DNA of 64,000 nucleotides, from contig JAQFVV010006305.1 in NCBI GenBank assembly GCA_028023455.1, forward strand, positions 1,415,001 through 1,479,000, in the 5' to 3' direction. Source of the stretch: Epiperipatus broadwayi (lineage: Eukaryota; Onychophora; Udeonychophora; Euonychophora; Peripatidae). Shown here piece after piece: positions 12,168-23,115 of the stretch; the first letter of the stretch is position 1; the number at the start of each line of letters is the position of its first letter. A program made the translations under genes and the position numbers. A model generated the notes under the pieces. The model was given only the letters and a program-made list of their open reading frames with translations. It had not been told where the DNA came from and did no database searches.

Positions 12168-12168
12168 G

Positions 12169-12176
12169 TGCAATAT
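12169..12176 (-). repeat. First 8 bp of the level-2 right LTR, split off by level 3
   Basis: TGCAATAT lies here, then the level-3 element starts at 12177. The LTR continues at 22419 after the duplicated ATAT (22415-22418). Joining the two restores the same TGCAATATCCAG start as the left LTR at 7447. Confidence 0.85.
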
Positions 12177-14671
12177 TGTAACAGTCAAAACACGTGTATC
12201 TCAACATAATGCAGAATTCGACCACCACACAGAACAGCAGCACCATCGAGTAGCGAAGCCACTCATGGTACCGAGTTCGAACATAGTTTATCGGTTCCAC
12301 ACTACAATCTACGGAACCACGCCTCTGATGCGACATAAGTAAACACTTCTTTAGGCACGGTGGTCAGGGAGATGCATGAGATTCATTGTATTGTTTCCGA
12401 GTTGGCCAACAATCAAACGAATATTAATTCACATATATAATCGAGGAAATATATATAATGGGCATCGAATAAATGAAAACTTGACTACAGACGTACAGTT
12501 AAAATTATTTATTTACGTATTTAATAAAAAAAACAACATTATTAATGTTATTAATCATATTTTATATTCAGAGTTTCAATAGCTAATTGGCAATTTTACT
12601 ATATATAAAAGTACATTTATTTATAAAGAGCATTCATTTATATGAAGGCGTAATCTAGCTACCTAAGGTTCCCGAGTGAGTATTTCTAATGCATACTGTA
12701 GGGGCTTTATACTTTGCATTGCAAGAGTCATCCGTGGCGGCGACATTTATTTAATAAAAATATTTATTTTACGACTAAGGGCGAACATTTATTTGAGAGT
12801 GGATGACGAAGATAATGCCGAGGCGGAGTGATATAGAGAATGATAAACTAAATAAAGGAACATGTGGTACGCTTTAGAAGGGCGATATAAAATGGCAGCA
12901 CTGAAACTGCAATGCCGTGAATAAGTTTATAAGGGCTTCGGGTTGGTCTCTGCCTCGACCCGAAGAGGTAAGGTGTCACATGAGCATAATCAGGGACAAG
13001 CGGTCCGTGTCGCAATTTGCCAGCTGGCTGTGTGACGGTCGTCAAGCCCTACGGGAACATTATCATGTCCACTTGAGTAGGACGACTGGGGTTAATTCAA
13101 CCCTATAGAATCCGGAGTATTCACGGTGTGGAATGAGCCATTGTGGCTTCAAAATGTAACACATGTATAAGATCTAAAAGATTATGGTAATATTTAACTA
13201 GATTTCAAACTCGGCCCCCCATTATCAACGTTGACTGAAAGAAAACTGGTGACTCTCAAAGAAATGAAATTTCCGTAATTATTCATTAAAATTTAATAAT
13301 AAAAAAAAATATCTAAAAAGGGGACTTATTACAGCGAGCATGCCAGCTGTCACGAAGTAATAGACCCTGCATTACAATAACTGACTCTTTGAATGCGTCT
13401 CGATTTATATGAAATTTAAGTTATTTATAAAGCAAATATTAATGACAATTCGACACGCATTCAATGTTCAAGCGATTATGGATTTAGCTTTAAAACGAAG
13501 ACAATTATGAGAAGGTAATATTTCAATGATACTTATAAATAAAGTGTAGATTTGAGAAATACACACCTAAGAGGGATAGAGGGAGGTAAGCTAGATTATG
13601 CGAGAAATTTACAGATTACATTAATTCTCAAATTTTAGTTTCACAAAATTACAATTTTAACATTGAGAAGTTAGACAAATAGTAGGAGATGAGCTATAGC
13701 TTATTTACTAGAGTACTCTATAATTTGGAATACACACACAGGTACCTGTTTTATAAGATGTTTTCGTCCATTTGTTTAATAGTAGACTGTTCGTGATTAG
13801 CAGTTTTCTTTCTTGTTTTTGGGTTTTTTTTATTGATTTTAACAGCAGCGGCTTTCTTGTTTATTTCAGGCAGCAGATCATTATGGTGTTTTTACGATGG
13901 GCAAGGTGAAGTTCGGCATATGGTGGGCCATCTCCCGATGGAGAATAATCTCGGTGCTTACTCGGTCATACCTTGGCAATATCAATTTATTTTAAGATAT
14001 TTTAGACTCTCCACTCGAGAGCAAAGCTAAAATTCAAGTGAAAGTCTCCAGCAAGTCCAAGATGGCCTCCTTTTTTTTATCTTGATCTTTTAATTTTTTC
14101 TGTTGAGATATTTTTAGGTTTTCTTTATCTTGCCCTCAGGATAATCAATGCTTTTGCTGGTTTTAATTAGAAAGAAATCTGCTGTGCTATTGTTTGTATT
14201 GTTGTTTTTTTTTTTTACATTCGTTAATTACATTTTTTTGGAATTTTCCTATAATTAATTTATTATCTATCACTGACCGATGCTTTTAAATTTTCAAAGA
14301 CAAAAGGGAATAAAATTATTTTAACTTTAATTAATTATTGCATCAGATTTTGTTAGAATTATTATTTAACGAAATTTAAACTAAGCAATAAATACGAACT
14401 TTATAAATTCAAAATAAATGATTAATATTACACAAGATTTATTTAGCTAAAGAAATCTAAATTATATTACTTTATCCGTATTTATTGCCTTTAATTTGAG
14501 ATCGAAACGTGTGCGTGTTTATGTTGAATTCTACATATATTTATACATTTTTAATATTGTTACACACACCACTCGATACCAAAAGTTTAAATTTGGGTGG
14601 GATAGACCGGTCAGTGAGAGACGACAGAAAAAGGTGAAACTTAAGATTCGAATACGAATCTTACTGTTTCA
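12177..14671 (-). repeat. Level-3 LTR (3' LTR in element orientation)
   Basis: 2495 bp, nearly colinear with 19937-22414. It contains a conserved short hairpin (CTTCGGGT ... ACCCGAAG at about 12938-12967), a 65-codon open frame (13833-14030) repeated in the other LTR, and T-rich runs near 14200. No convincing gene is present. Confidence 0.92.
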
Positions 14672-14690
14672 TTTCCCCGTACTTCCCGTG
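14672..14690 (-). promoter_or_regulatory. Candidate polypurine tract of level-3 element
   Basis: Adjacent to the 3' LTR on the minus strand is CACGGGAAGTACGGGGAAA, purine-rich and in the expected position, though interrupted by pyrimidines. Confidence 0.4.
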
Positions 14691-15155
14691 AACAATCAAG
14701 GAAGAACAAAGGAGGCAAGAAAGGGAAAAAAATTTACATTACATAATTTAAATACGAAAGAATTATTATTATTATTTTTTTTTTTATTTTTTTTTTTACA
14801 GATACACATAAATATAGAAAGCAGAGATTACATGAAGTAACGAACAATTTATATACCCGGATCTAGAATTTAAACTTTAATTTTAAAATGACCTAATTTG
14901 GCCGTGTCTGGTTAGCAATCATTATAATACTATTAGTTAAACCGATTTTATATATAAAAAAAATTCCTAGACTAATATTAATTAACATAATATATATAAA
15001 AAAAATTTTAAAGAATAATAATAATTAAATATACATAACAAAATTTCTATATAAAGCCCTATTTGACCAATATAATTTCCATTCAACCAATATTTATCAA
15101 GTTCGTTTTACTAAATTTTATACACGGAATGGCCGTCCGAAATGCTCCAATATTG
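14691..15155. other. Non-coding tail between level-3 pol and its 3' LTR
   Basis: About 465 bp of AT-rich DNA with no env-like frame. An open frame at 14496-14840 on the plus strand crosses the LTR border and ends in poly-F/L from a T run, so it is not accepted as a gene. Confidence 0.6.
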
Positions 15156-17724
15156 TTATAACCCCGGGTCAGGTGGATAATATCTACATGGTTTGAGATT
15201 ACGGGCATTGTATGTCCCTTTTATGGTATCTCCATCTTTTAATAAATATGCATTTGGGCCACATGTGCGATCAATTATGAAGGGTCCCCGGTACAAAGGA
15301 AAACTTTTTATATACTCTTTTATCTCGGTTACTTTGTTGAGAGTTCCGTACCCAAACATAGTTCCCGACCTGGAAATGTTGGCTTCTCCGATCTGCTTGT
15401 AATTTCCGTTCTGCCCTTTCTGTAAGGAGGCGGTGTGCCTTGCATTTGTCAGTTTCAATATTGATTTCACGTTCGTCCATGGGTAATGGCATCTTGATCA
15501 GTACTGAGTCCGCTTTACCAAAATGCAAACGTGTTGGTGTCACGCCAGTGGTCTCATTGATGGTTCCATTGATATATTGAAAAATCTTTTCAGTTTGATT
15601 TACCCAGCTTCTGTGATTTTGGTGAACATGGGTCCTAAATAGTCGGTTTATTTCCCTCATAACCCGTTCACATGGGTTAGACTGAGGATTTCGAATTGAG
15701 GTCAGAATATGTTTAACGTTCTGCTGCCTCAACCAAGTCTTCCATTCTTGAGATGTAAAGGCCGATCCGTGGTCCGAGAGGATGGTGATCGGTTTTCCAA
15801 TTTTGACGAACTGACACTTTTGTAGCACTCGAATTGCGCAACGGGAATCTGCTCGCATCACAGGATAGGCCCAAGCATATTTTGAGAATAGATCATAAGT
15901 TACAAGTAAGTAACGGAATCTACGGTAGGATGGCAATGGGCCATAGTGATCGATCGCAAGTATTTCATTTGGTGCGGACGGAACGATAGAGGCACCTACT
16001 CCACTAAAGTTTCTATTTGGTGGTTTATCTCTTGCACAAATAGCACATTTCTTGAGAGTATCCATCACATCTTCATATAGCTTTGGCCAGTGAAATTGTC
16101 GTCTTATAGCTTCTTCAGTTTTTCTAGAGCCATAGTGCCCTACTAAACCATGCATATACATGATGAGACGGTTTCTGAGGTCAGGTGGTACCAAGATTTT
16201 CCAGTAAATTTTATCTCCCACAATCTGCTGCTGCAGCAACCCATTTCTTATCCGGTATAGCTTCTTTTCTCGAGGTGTTGAGCAGCCTTGTATTGGATTT
16301 CCTTGCTGTTGTACAATTTGGATAAGCTTTTTATATAGCGGCTGCTGCTCCTGCCAATGTTGAAGGTTCCTTAACTTGTGTTCCATCTCCTGGTCCAGTA
16401 CCGTTGCTGCAATTACCAATGGCTGATCACTTATTATGGGGTTGTGTGGCTCCAGTTCTTTAGGATGTCGACTTAATATATCGGCCACTGTATTTTCAGG
16501 CCCAGGGCAGTAGACGACTTTATAATGAAATCTTTGAAGTGAAAGACTCCATCTGATGAGGCGGTCATTGTTCAGGTAACTTTTATTTAGGAATTCGAGA
16601 CACCGGTGGTCAGTAATGATAATCACTTCTGAACCCAGCAACATCTGCTTGAACTTATTGCATGACCACACGATTGCTAGTGTCTCTTGTTCTGTCACTG
16701 TGTAGTTCTTTTCGGCTCCTTTCAGAGTATGGCTGCTAAAATATAGTATTTGGTGTTGGCCTTCTGGGTTGACTTGAAATAGAACCACGCCCAATCCCTT
16801 CTGACTGCTATCAATCTGCAAATAAAAGGGACGGGTAAAATCTGGGTAGTGTAACATCACAGTGTCTAAAAATCTTCTCTTTACTCGACTGAAGTCTTCT
16901 TCATGGGTCTTCGTCCATTCCCATCGGTGGTGAGGCCTTATCAATTCTACTAGTGATGATGTATCTTTGGCAAAATGGGGGTAAAACTTGTGATAGTAAT
17001 TGCAAAGGCCCAGAAATGATTGAACTTGTTTTCGGTTCGTGGGCCTAGGGAAATTTTCAATAGCTGCGACCTTGTCAGGGTGAGCCCTAATTTTTTGGCC
17101 ATTTACAATATGGCCTAAAAAGGAAATTTCTCTCAATGCGAAAAAACTTTTTTTTAAATTAACAGTTATATTTTTCTGGGTGCACTCATCGAAAAATTGT
17201 TTTAAATCCTCCAGATGTTCTGCAATGTCTCTAGACGCAACTACTACATCGTCTACATAACATACCAATTTTTTTTTAAACTTTCTGACAATACTTGGTC
17301 CAAACACCTCATGAGGTCAGCCCCGCTATTTATCAGCCCAAACGGTACTCTCTTAAACATGTGGGTTTGCCCATTGTATCTGAACGCGGTATATTTTTGA
17401 TCCTGGGGGTGGAGAGCCATTTTCCAGTAACTGGCAGTTAGGTCAAGGGTAGAGAAAATATTCTTAGCAGTCAACTTGAGGAATGTTTCTTGGATGGGTG
17501 GTGGGATGTCCCGCTCAGGTATAGTAATGTTGTTAATGTCCTAGCATCGAGACACAATCGTATGGTTCCATCTTTTTGACAACGACTAACGGATTATTAT
17601 AGGATGATGACCCCTTTTCAATTACACCCCAGTCAATCATCTGCTTAATTTGAGCATTCACTTCTTCTTGATACTGAAATGGGATAGGGTATGTGCGGAT
17701 CTGGAAATGCGTCTTTTCTTTTAC
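15156..17724 (-). pseudogene. pol: Level-3 pol: RT, RNase H, integrase, broken in several frames
   Basis: The RT begins in damaged sequence (a DGTIRLCLDAR block near 17560 between stops), continues in an open frame at 17474-17253 (LDLTASYWKMAL, FKRVPFGLINSGA) and then in the 17307-15271 frame (about 678 codons) with YVDD at 17248-17259. That frame then carries FLGHIV, RNase H (LQIDSSQKGLGVVLFQ, YTVTEQETLAIVW, TDHRCLEFL, ADILSRHP) and integrase (GHYGSRKTEEAIRRQFHWP, CAIC, AIDHYGP, LSDHGSAFTS, NPQSNPCERVMREINRL). The integrase C-terminal domain (GPFIIDRTCGPNAYLLKDGD) is in another frame, 15470-15156. The RT break falls in a nine-base T run (17269-17277). All domains survive, but at least three frame changes and several stops prevent a full polyprotein. 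Confidence 0.88.
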
Positions 17725-19095
17725 TCATATCCGATGGACGTAATCACTAATTTCACCTGGGACCTGAGAAAATATGGTAAGATTTTCCGTAAGTAAATTT
17801 TGTAACTGGAATTGTACCTCTACCTTGTCTAACGATGATCCCATAATTTTTTCTTGGATATCTTCATCAGGAATGGCCTCCAGACATCTTAATTGGATTT
17901 CTTCAGTTTGTTTATTTGTATCAAAACTAACCTGCTCTTGCTGGAAAGTTAGTATCTTTTTTTTATAGTCCAGGATACATTCATGTTGGGTTAAGAAGTC
18001 GGACCCAATTATTACGTCCTGAATTAGTCCTCTTATCACTAAGAAGGCGTGCCCTGCATTGGCTTCTATCGATATTTCCAACCAGACTTGATAGTTTTCA
18101 GTTCTGGTCGTCCTCCCATCAGCCAGCTTCATTTGGATTGAGTGAGCGGGAAGCCTGGGTATGAGTCCATGTTTTTCGTAATTTGTTAACCACTCTCTAG
18201 AAACACAGGAAATCTGGCTGCCTGTGTCAAGAAGAATTTGTGCAACTGAGGCCCCGATTCTTGTATTAATAATTGGGCAAGGGCCAATCTGAAGTCCCCA
18301 AGTGGGATCTTCTTCCTGGATGACTGATGTTAGGTTAGTCATCTTCACTACTTTCAGCTGCTGGCAAGATGAATGCTGGTACCGGTAATCTTTTACTGAC
18401 GTCCCGCTTGATCGAGTTGCCATTTGGTTTCTGTCTTTCTCACTATGATTGCTAGTAGTCGCTGATTGCTGTTGTCTGGTCTCCTGCTTCCATTCGTGAT
18501 CTACTAAACTTTCAGACCAATGGCTGTCATCTAAAACCGCAAGAAATTCTCCCATCTCTTCAATGTCTTTGATACCACTTATGATCATCAGCTTTTGAGT
18601 AGTTACTGGCATATTTTGTTGAATCGTTCCAATGATATGTCTATCTGCCAATGCGAACGTCGTGAGAGATTTAAATCGGTTTGCTTGGCGGAGGAAAAAC
18701 TGAGCATGTGTTTCTCGGGGTACTGCTCCATATTTTTCATGAGAGAGCGTGTTGTAAATATCCATTTGATGCTTGTCGCTCCAATACTGTTTCGTTAACG
18801 CATCTGTGTACTTCTCTATGGTTTTAGGTTTCCATTTCACCATATCCCACCAGTCTTTGGCATAGCCCTGTAACTGGTAACTGGCAATAGCTATCTGTTC
18901 ACCTGCTTCTGCCTTATGCACTTGAAAGAAACTTTGTAAGCTCTCTAAGTGGGCTTGAGGATTTTCTCCTGTCTCTCCCTTAAAGATTTTTATCTGAATA
19001 ATCTTTCCTAAGTAGCTTTGAGGTCTAACCTCCTTTGTCCTTATATTTCCCCCCTCTTTATTGACTTGGGTTATTCTATATTCGTTTGCTATCAT
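17725..19095 (-). CDS. gag-pro: Level-3 gag-protease
   Basis: An open frame of 456 codons starting at ATG 19095. Residues about 30-190 are a retrotransposon gag domain (FKGETGENPQAHLESLQSFF, YAKDWWD, FFLRQANRFKSL), followed by a Gln/Ser-rich linker and an aspartic protease around residue 290 (LLDTGSQISCVS, DTG codons at 18220-18228) with the second conserved segment VIIGSDFL. No zinc knuckle is visible between gag and protease, which is unusual for Gypsy. The frame is the same as the main pol frame downstream, so the ancestral element probably made one gag-pro-pol protein from here. It ends at 17725, at the damaged RT start. Confidence 0.85.
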   Translation of the reverse strand: MIANEYRITQVNKEGGNIRTKEVRPQSYLGKIIQIKIFKGETGENPQAHLESLQSFFQVHKAEAGEQIAIASYQLQGYAKDWWDMVKWKPKTIEKYTDALTKQYWSDKHQMDIYNTLSHEKYGAVPRETHAQFFLRQANRFKSLTTFALADRHIIGTIQQNMPVTTQKLMIISGIKDIEEMGEFLAVLDDSHWSESLVDHEWKQETRQQQSATTSNHSEKDRNQMATRSSGTSVKDYRYQHSSCQQLKVVKMTNLTSVIQEEDPTWGLQIGPCPIINTRIGASVAQILLDTGSQISCVSREWLTNYEKHGLIPRLPAHSIQMKLADGRTTRTENYQVWLEISIEANAGHAFLVIRGLIQDVIIGSDFLTQHECILDYKKKILTFQQEQVSFDTNKQTEEIQLRCLEAIPDEDIQEKIMGSSLDKVEVQFQLQNLLTENLTIFSQVPGEISDYVHRI

Positions 19096-19387
19096 TTCTG
19101 ACTCTCAAGACAAATTTTCGAATTTCCTGATACTCTCTAACTTTCACCTTTTCTTCTTCCTGTCTCTGTTTTGATTCTTCATCTCTTCTTTTTCTCATTT
19201 CCTCCTCATACATTTTCTTCACCTCCTGCATACTCCGTCTGAGCACCTCCTCCATGAACCTGAAATTATAGTCCATTGATGCTCTGCATTGTTGCGGAGC
19301 TTTTCTTCGCTCGGGTATCGACTCCAAAGCCTCAGATAAATCTAGCTGCTCTGTATCAGTATTTTCTGTTTCCATTTTCCTATCCAT
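19076..19387 (-). CDS. Small charged coiled-coil ORF upstream of level-3 gag
   Basis: An open frame of 103 codons from ATG 19387. The C-terminal two thirds are rich in Glu, Lys, Arg and Gln with heptad spacing (VKKMYEEEMRKRRDEESKQR), indicating a coiled coil. It overlaps the gag-protease start by 20 bp in a different frame (+1). It sits after the leader and primer site, where a gag N-terminal extension or a separate small ORF is expected. Whether the overlap is a translational coupling or frameshift site, or just a mutation, cannot be told from one copy. Confidence 0.65.
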   Translation of the reverse strand: MDRKMETENTDTEQLDLSEALESIPERRKAPQQCRASMDYNFRFMEEVLRRSMQEVKKMYEEEMRKRRDEESKQRQEEEKVKVREYQEIRKFVLRVRNDSKRI

Positions 19388-19894
19388 TTTCTTACTATTT
19401 ATTTATTTATTTTACACTAGTAGCATTTAACTATTCCCCACCGGTATCTTGGCCCTATAATACTCTTTCATTGCCCTCTCCTACTCTACATTGCTGCCTT
19501 TAATATACTTAACATATATATCATAACGAACTATTAGTAATGCATATAAGCCACTGCTGTCTATGACATATATATTTTTATCTTAACTAAATTTTATTGT
19601 TAAACATAATAAGCTTCTGCTGTCTCATTTAGCTACTGATTATTATTATTATTATATAAAAGATATTTCATTAGATCCGAGTATTTCGTTCTTTCTTAAA
19701 TTACACACACATCCCTGCTTTCCCCTCACTCACTCGACCCACATTACTTCACTCGATTTATTTTTGTTATTTTTATTTTTATCCAAAACAAACTCTTATA
19801 TATATATAAAACAATTAGCCAACTCGGCAATGAATGCTAAAGGAATTTATCTGCATTATTTTTGCTCAGGGTATCTATGGGTTTTATACTCGAA
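19388..19894 (-). other. Level-3 leader between primer site and first ORF
   Basis: About 500 bp with no coding motif. It is pyrimidine-rich and AT-rich on the plus strand, with a short TTA/TAT repeat near 19640. Confidence 0.6.
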
Positions 19895-19912
19895 GCCTCA
19901 TGTTGGGCGCCA
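19895..19912 (-). promoter_or_regulatory. Primer-binding site of level-3 element
   Basis: On the minus strand this reads TGGCGCCCAACATGAGGC, a tRNA-Lys-type primer site shape (TGGCGCCCAAC) widespread in retroelements. It starts 24 bases from the LTR end at 19937, further than the usual few bases, separated by an A/T-rich linker. Confidence 0.75.
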
Positions 19913-19936
19913 AACGCTAAAAAAAAAATTTAACTA

Positions 19937-22414
19937 TGTAACAGTCAAAACACGTGTATCTCGTTAACATAGTGCAGAATTCGACCACCACACAGAACAG
20001 CAGCACCATCGAGTAGCGAAGCCACTCATGGTACCGAGTTCGAACATAGTTTATCGGTTCCACACTACAATCTACGGAACAACGCCTCTGATGCGACATA
20101 AATAAACACTTCTTTAGGCACGGTGGTCAGGGAGATGCACGAGATTCATTGTATTGTTTCCGAGTTGGCCAACAATCAAACGAATATTAATTCACATATA
20201 TAATCGAGGAAATATATATAATGGGCATCGAATAAATGAAAACTTGACTACAGACGTACAGTTAAAATTATTTATTTACGTATTTAATAAAAAAAAACAC
20301 TATTAATGTTATTAATCATATTTTATATTCAGAGTTTCAATAGCTAATTGGCAATTTTACTATATATAAAAGTACATTTATTTATAAAGAGCATTCATTT
20401 ATATGAAGGCGTAATCTCGCTACCTAAGGTTCCCGAGTGAGTATTTCTAATGCATACTGTAGGGGCTTTATACTTTGCATTGCAAGAGTCATTCGTGGCG
20501 GCGGACATACATTTATTTAATAAAAATATTTATTTTACGACTAAGGGCTAACATTTATTTGAGAGTGGATGACGAAGATAATGCTGAGGTGGAATGATAT
20601 AGAGAATGATAAACTAAATAAAGGAACACGTGGTACGCTTTAGAATGGCGATATAAAATGGCAGCACTGAAACTGCAATGCCGTGAATAAGTTTATAAGG
20701 GCTTCGGGTTGGTCTCTGCCTCGACCTGAAGAGGTAAGGTGTCACATGAGCATAACCAGGGACAAGCGGTCCGTGTCGCAATTTGCCAGCTGGCTGCATG
20801 ACGGTCGTCAAGCCCTACGGGAACATTATCATGTCCACTTGAGTAGGACGACTGGGGTTAATTCAACCCTATAGAATCGAGTATTCACGGCGTGGAATGA
20901 GCCATCGTGGCTTCAAAACGTAACACATGTATAAGATCTAAAAGATTATGGTAATATTTAACTAGATTTCAAACTCGGCCCCCATTATCAACGTTGACTG
21001 AAAGAAAACTAGTGACTCTCAAAAGAAATGAAATTTCCGTAATTATTCATTAAAATTTAATAATAAAAAAAAACATCTAAAAAGTGGACTTATTACAGTG
21101 AGCATGCCAGCTGTCACGAAGTAATAGACCCTGCATTACAATAACTGACTCTTTGAATGCGTCTCGATTTATATGAAATTTAAGTTATTTATAAAGCAAA
21201 TATTAATGACAATTCAACACGCATTCAATGTTCAAGCGATTATGGATTTAGCTTTAAAACGAAGACAATTATGAGAAGGTAATATTTCAATGATACTTAT
21301 AAATAAAGTGTAGATTTGAGAAATACACACCTAAGAGGGATAGAGGGAGGTAAGCTAGATTATGCGAGAAATTTACAGATTACATTAATTCTCAAATTTT
21401 AGTTTCACAAAATTACAATTTTAACATTGAGAAGTTAGACAAATAGTAGAAGATGAGTTATAGCTTATTTACTAGAGTACTCTATAATTTGGAATACACA
21501 CACAGGTACCTGTTTTATAAGATGTTTTCGTCCATTTGTTTAATAGTAGATTGTTCGTGATTAGCAGTTTTCTTTCTTGTCTTTGGGTTTTTTTTATTGA
21601 TTTTAACAGCAGCGGCTTTCTTGTTTATTTCAGGCAGCAGATCATTATGGTGTTTTTACGATGGGCAAGGTGAAGTTCGGCATATGGTGGTCCATCTCCC
21701 GATGGAGAATAATCTCGGTGCTTACTCGGTCATACCTTGGCAATATCAATTTATTTTAAGATATTTTAGACTCTCCACTCGAGAGCAAAGCTAAAATTCA
21801 AGTGAAAGTCTCCAGCAAGTCCAAGATGGCCTCCTTTTTTTTATCTTGATCTTTTAATTTTTTCTGTTGAGATATTTTTAGGATTTCTTTATCTTGCCCT
21901 CAGGATAATCAATGCTTTTGCTGGTTTTAATTAGAAAGAAATCTGCTGTGCTATTGTTTGTTTTTTTTTTTTTTTTTTTACATTCGTTAATTACATTTTT
22001 TTGGAATTTTCCTATAATTAATTTATTATCTATCACTGACCGATGCTTTTAAATTTTCAAAGACAAAAGGGAATAAAATTATTTTAACTTTAATTAATTA
22101 TTGCATCAGATTTTGTTAGAATTATTATTTAACGAAATTTAAACTAAGCAATAAATACGAACTTTATAAATTCAAAATAAATGATTAATATTACACAAGA
22201 TTTATTTAGCTAAAGAAATCTAAATTTATTGCCTTTAATTTGAGATCGAAACGTGTGTGTGTTTATGTTGAATTCTACATATATTTATACATTTTAATAT
22301 TGTTACACACACCACTCGATACCAAAAGTTTAAATTTGGGTAGCATAGACCGGTCAGTGAGAGACGATAGAAAAAGGTGAAACTTAAGATTCGAATACGA
22401 ATCTTACTGTTTCA
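19937..22414 (-). repeat. Level-3 LTR (5' LTR in element orientation)
   Basis: 2478 bp, nearly identical to 12177-14671 apart from scattered substitutions and small indels (for example an extra GTTA after TATCTC at about 19960, and a short deletion near 22226). Promoter elements cannot be assigned with confidence. Confidence 0.92.
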
Positions 22415-22418
22415 ATAT

Positions 22419-23110
22419 CCAGTACTAGTTGGATATATATATGGTCGAGGTTCGAGTGAGATTTATCGCACTCAACAGCGACAAGTAATTATATAATAAA
22501 ACAGCCGAACGCGGTAGTGGAGTTAATAGGTTTATATACATAAATACATATATAAGGATCAATGTATAATACAATTATAAAGACAAACTGACTAATACAT
22601 TATTATACAACTCTAGTCTTACAGGCCCACAGGCTTACAATAAATAATAATAAAGTCTATACGACCTGTAATGGTCCCTAGGTCTACCTTAGTACATTCG
22701 GAGGTAGACCTCTCCGTGAGATGAGCTGAAAGTAAAGTAGTGTCTGTGCACTCAGGAAAATGCATCCATCCTTCAACTTCACCTAGCAAGTCTGACCTTG
22801 TTTGTTCCCGTCGTCCTGGATGTAACACAGTTTATTTCCATTGGTCATCCCATGACACAAGATACAAAGTGGTCAGTTTGGTTATCTCTGACCAACCTCA
22901 ATCTTTACTGTGATGCTTTTAGCATACACACACATACTTGAATATTTGTAATAGTTACATTATTATTGCATGTATCTGTTAATAACATACACGCACATAC
23001 TTGAATATTTGTAATAGTTAACATTATTATTGTGTGTATCTGTTAATATACACGCATACATAGGGTTATTATTATTGTGTGTATGTGTAAATACACACAC
23101 ACACATAGCA
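22419..23110 (-). repeat. Level-2 right LTR (5' LTR in element orientation), main part
   Basis: Continues CCAGTACTAGTTGG and runs to CATAGCA at 23110, paralleling 7455-8137 through the polypyrimidine, TCTACCTTAGTAC and CA-rich segments. It is about 95% similar to the left LTR by eye. Confidence 0.88.
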
Positions 23111-23115
23111 AACCA

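Larger units (their letters stand above)
12177..22414 (-). mobile_element. Level-3 Ty3/Gypsy retrotransposon with 2.5-kb LTRs
   Basis: LTRs 12177-14671 and 19937-22414 bracket a 5.3-kb interior coded on the minus strand. LTR ends are TGTAACAGT and ACTGTTTCA, an imperfect inverted repeat. A 4-bp target duplication ATAT (12173-12176 and 22415-22418; 5 bp if the terminal A is counted) flanks it. The interior carries gag, protease, RT, RNase H and integrase in Gypsy order and no env. The LTRs are 97-98% alike by eye, so insertion was recent relative to the host levels, yet the coding region has several frame breaks. LTRs of 2.5 kb are long for the superfamily. Confidence 0.9.
7447..23110 (-). mobile_element. 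Level-2 Ty3/Gypsy retrotransposon, itself interrupted
   Basis: LTRs are 7447-8137 and 12169-12176 plus 22419-23110; coding is on the minus strand. The ends are TGCAATAT and TAGCA. Flanks AATCA (7442-7446) and AACCA (23111-23115) are a 5-bp target duplication with one change, and the level-1 left repeat shows the empty site AATCA at 4182-4186. Without the 10.2-kb level-3 insertion the element is about 5.4 kb, normal for Gypsy. It carries gag, zinc knuckles, protease, RT, RNase H and integrase in Ty3/Gypsy order and no env. Every pol domain has frame breaks, so it is dead. Confidence 0.88.

Noticed and set aside
12848-13108. Overlapping 63-65-codon frames in the level-3 LTR, present again at 20614-20874
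   Set aside because: Conservation is explained by LTR identity; no start context, motif or codon bias supports coding.
13833-14030. 65-codon plus-strand frame conserved in both level-3 LTRs (also 21597-21794)
   Set aside because: It opens on the strand opposite to element transcription and is shared only because the LTRs are copies. One residue differs, too little to test selection.
14496-14840. 114-codon plus-strand frame crossing the level-3 LTR border
   Set aside because: It spans a retroelement boundary and ends in poly-Leu/Phe from a T run.
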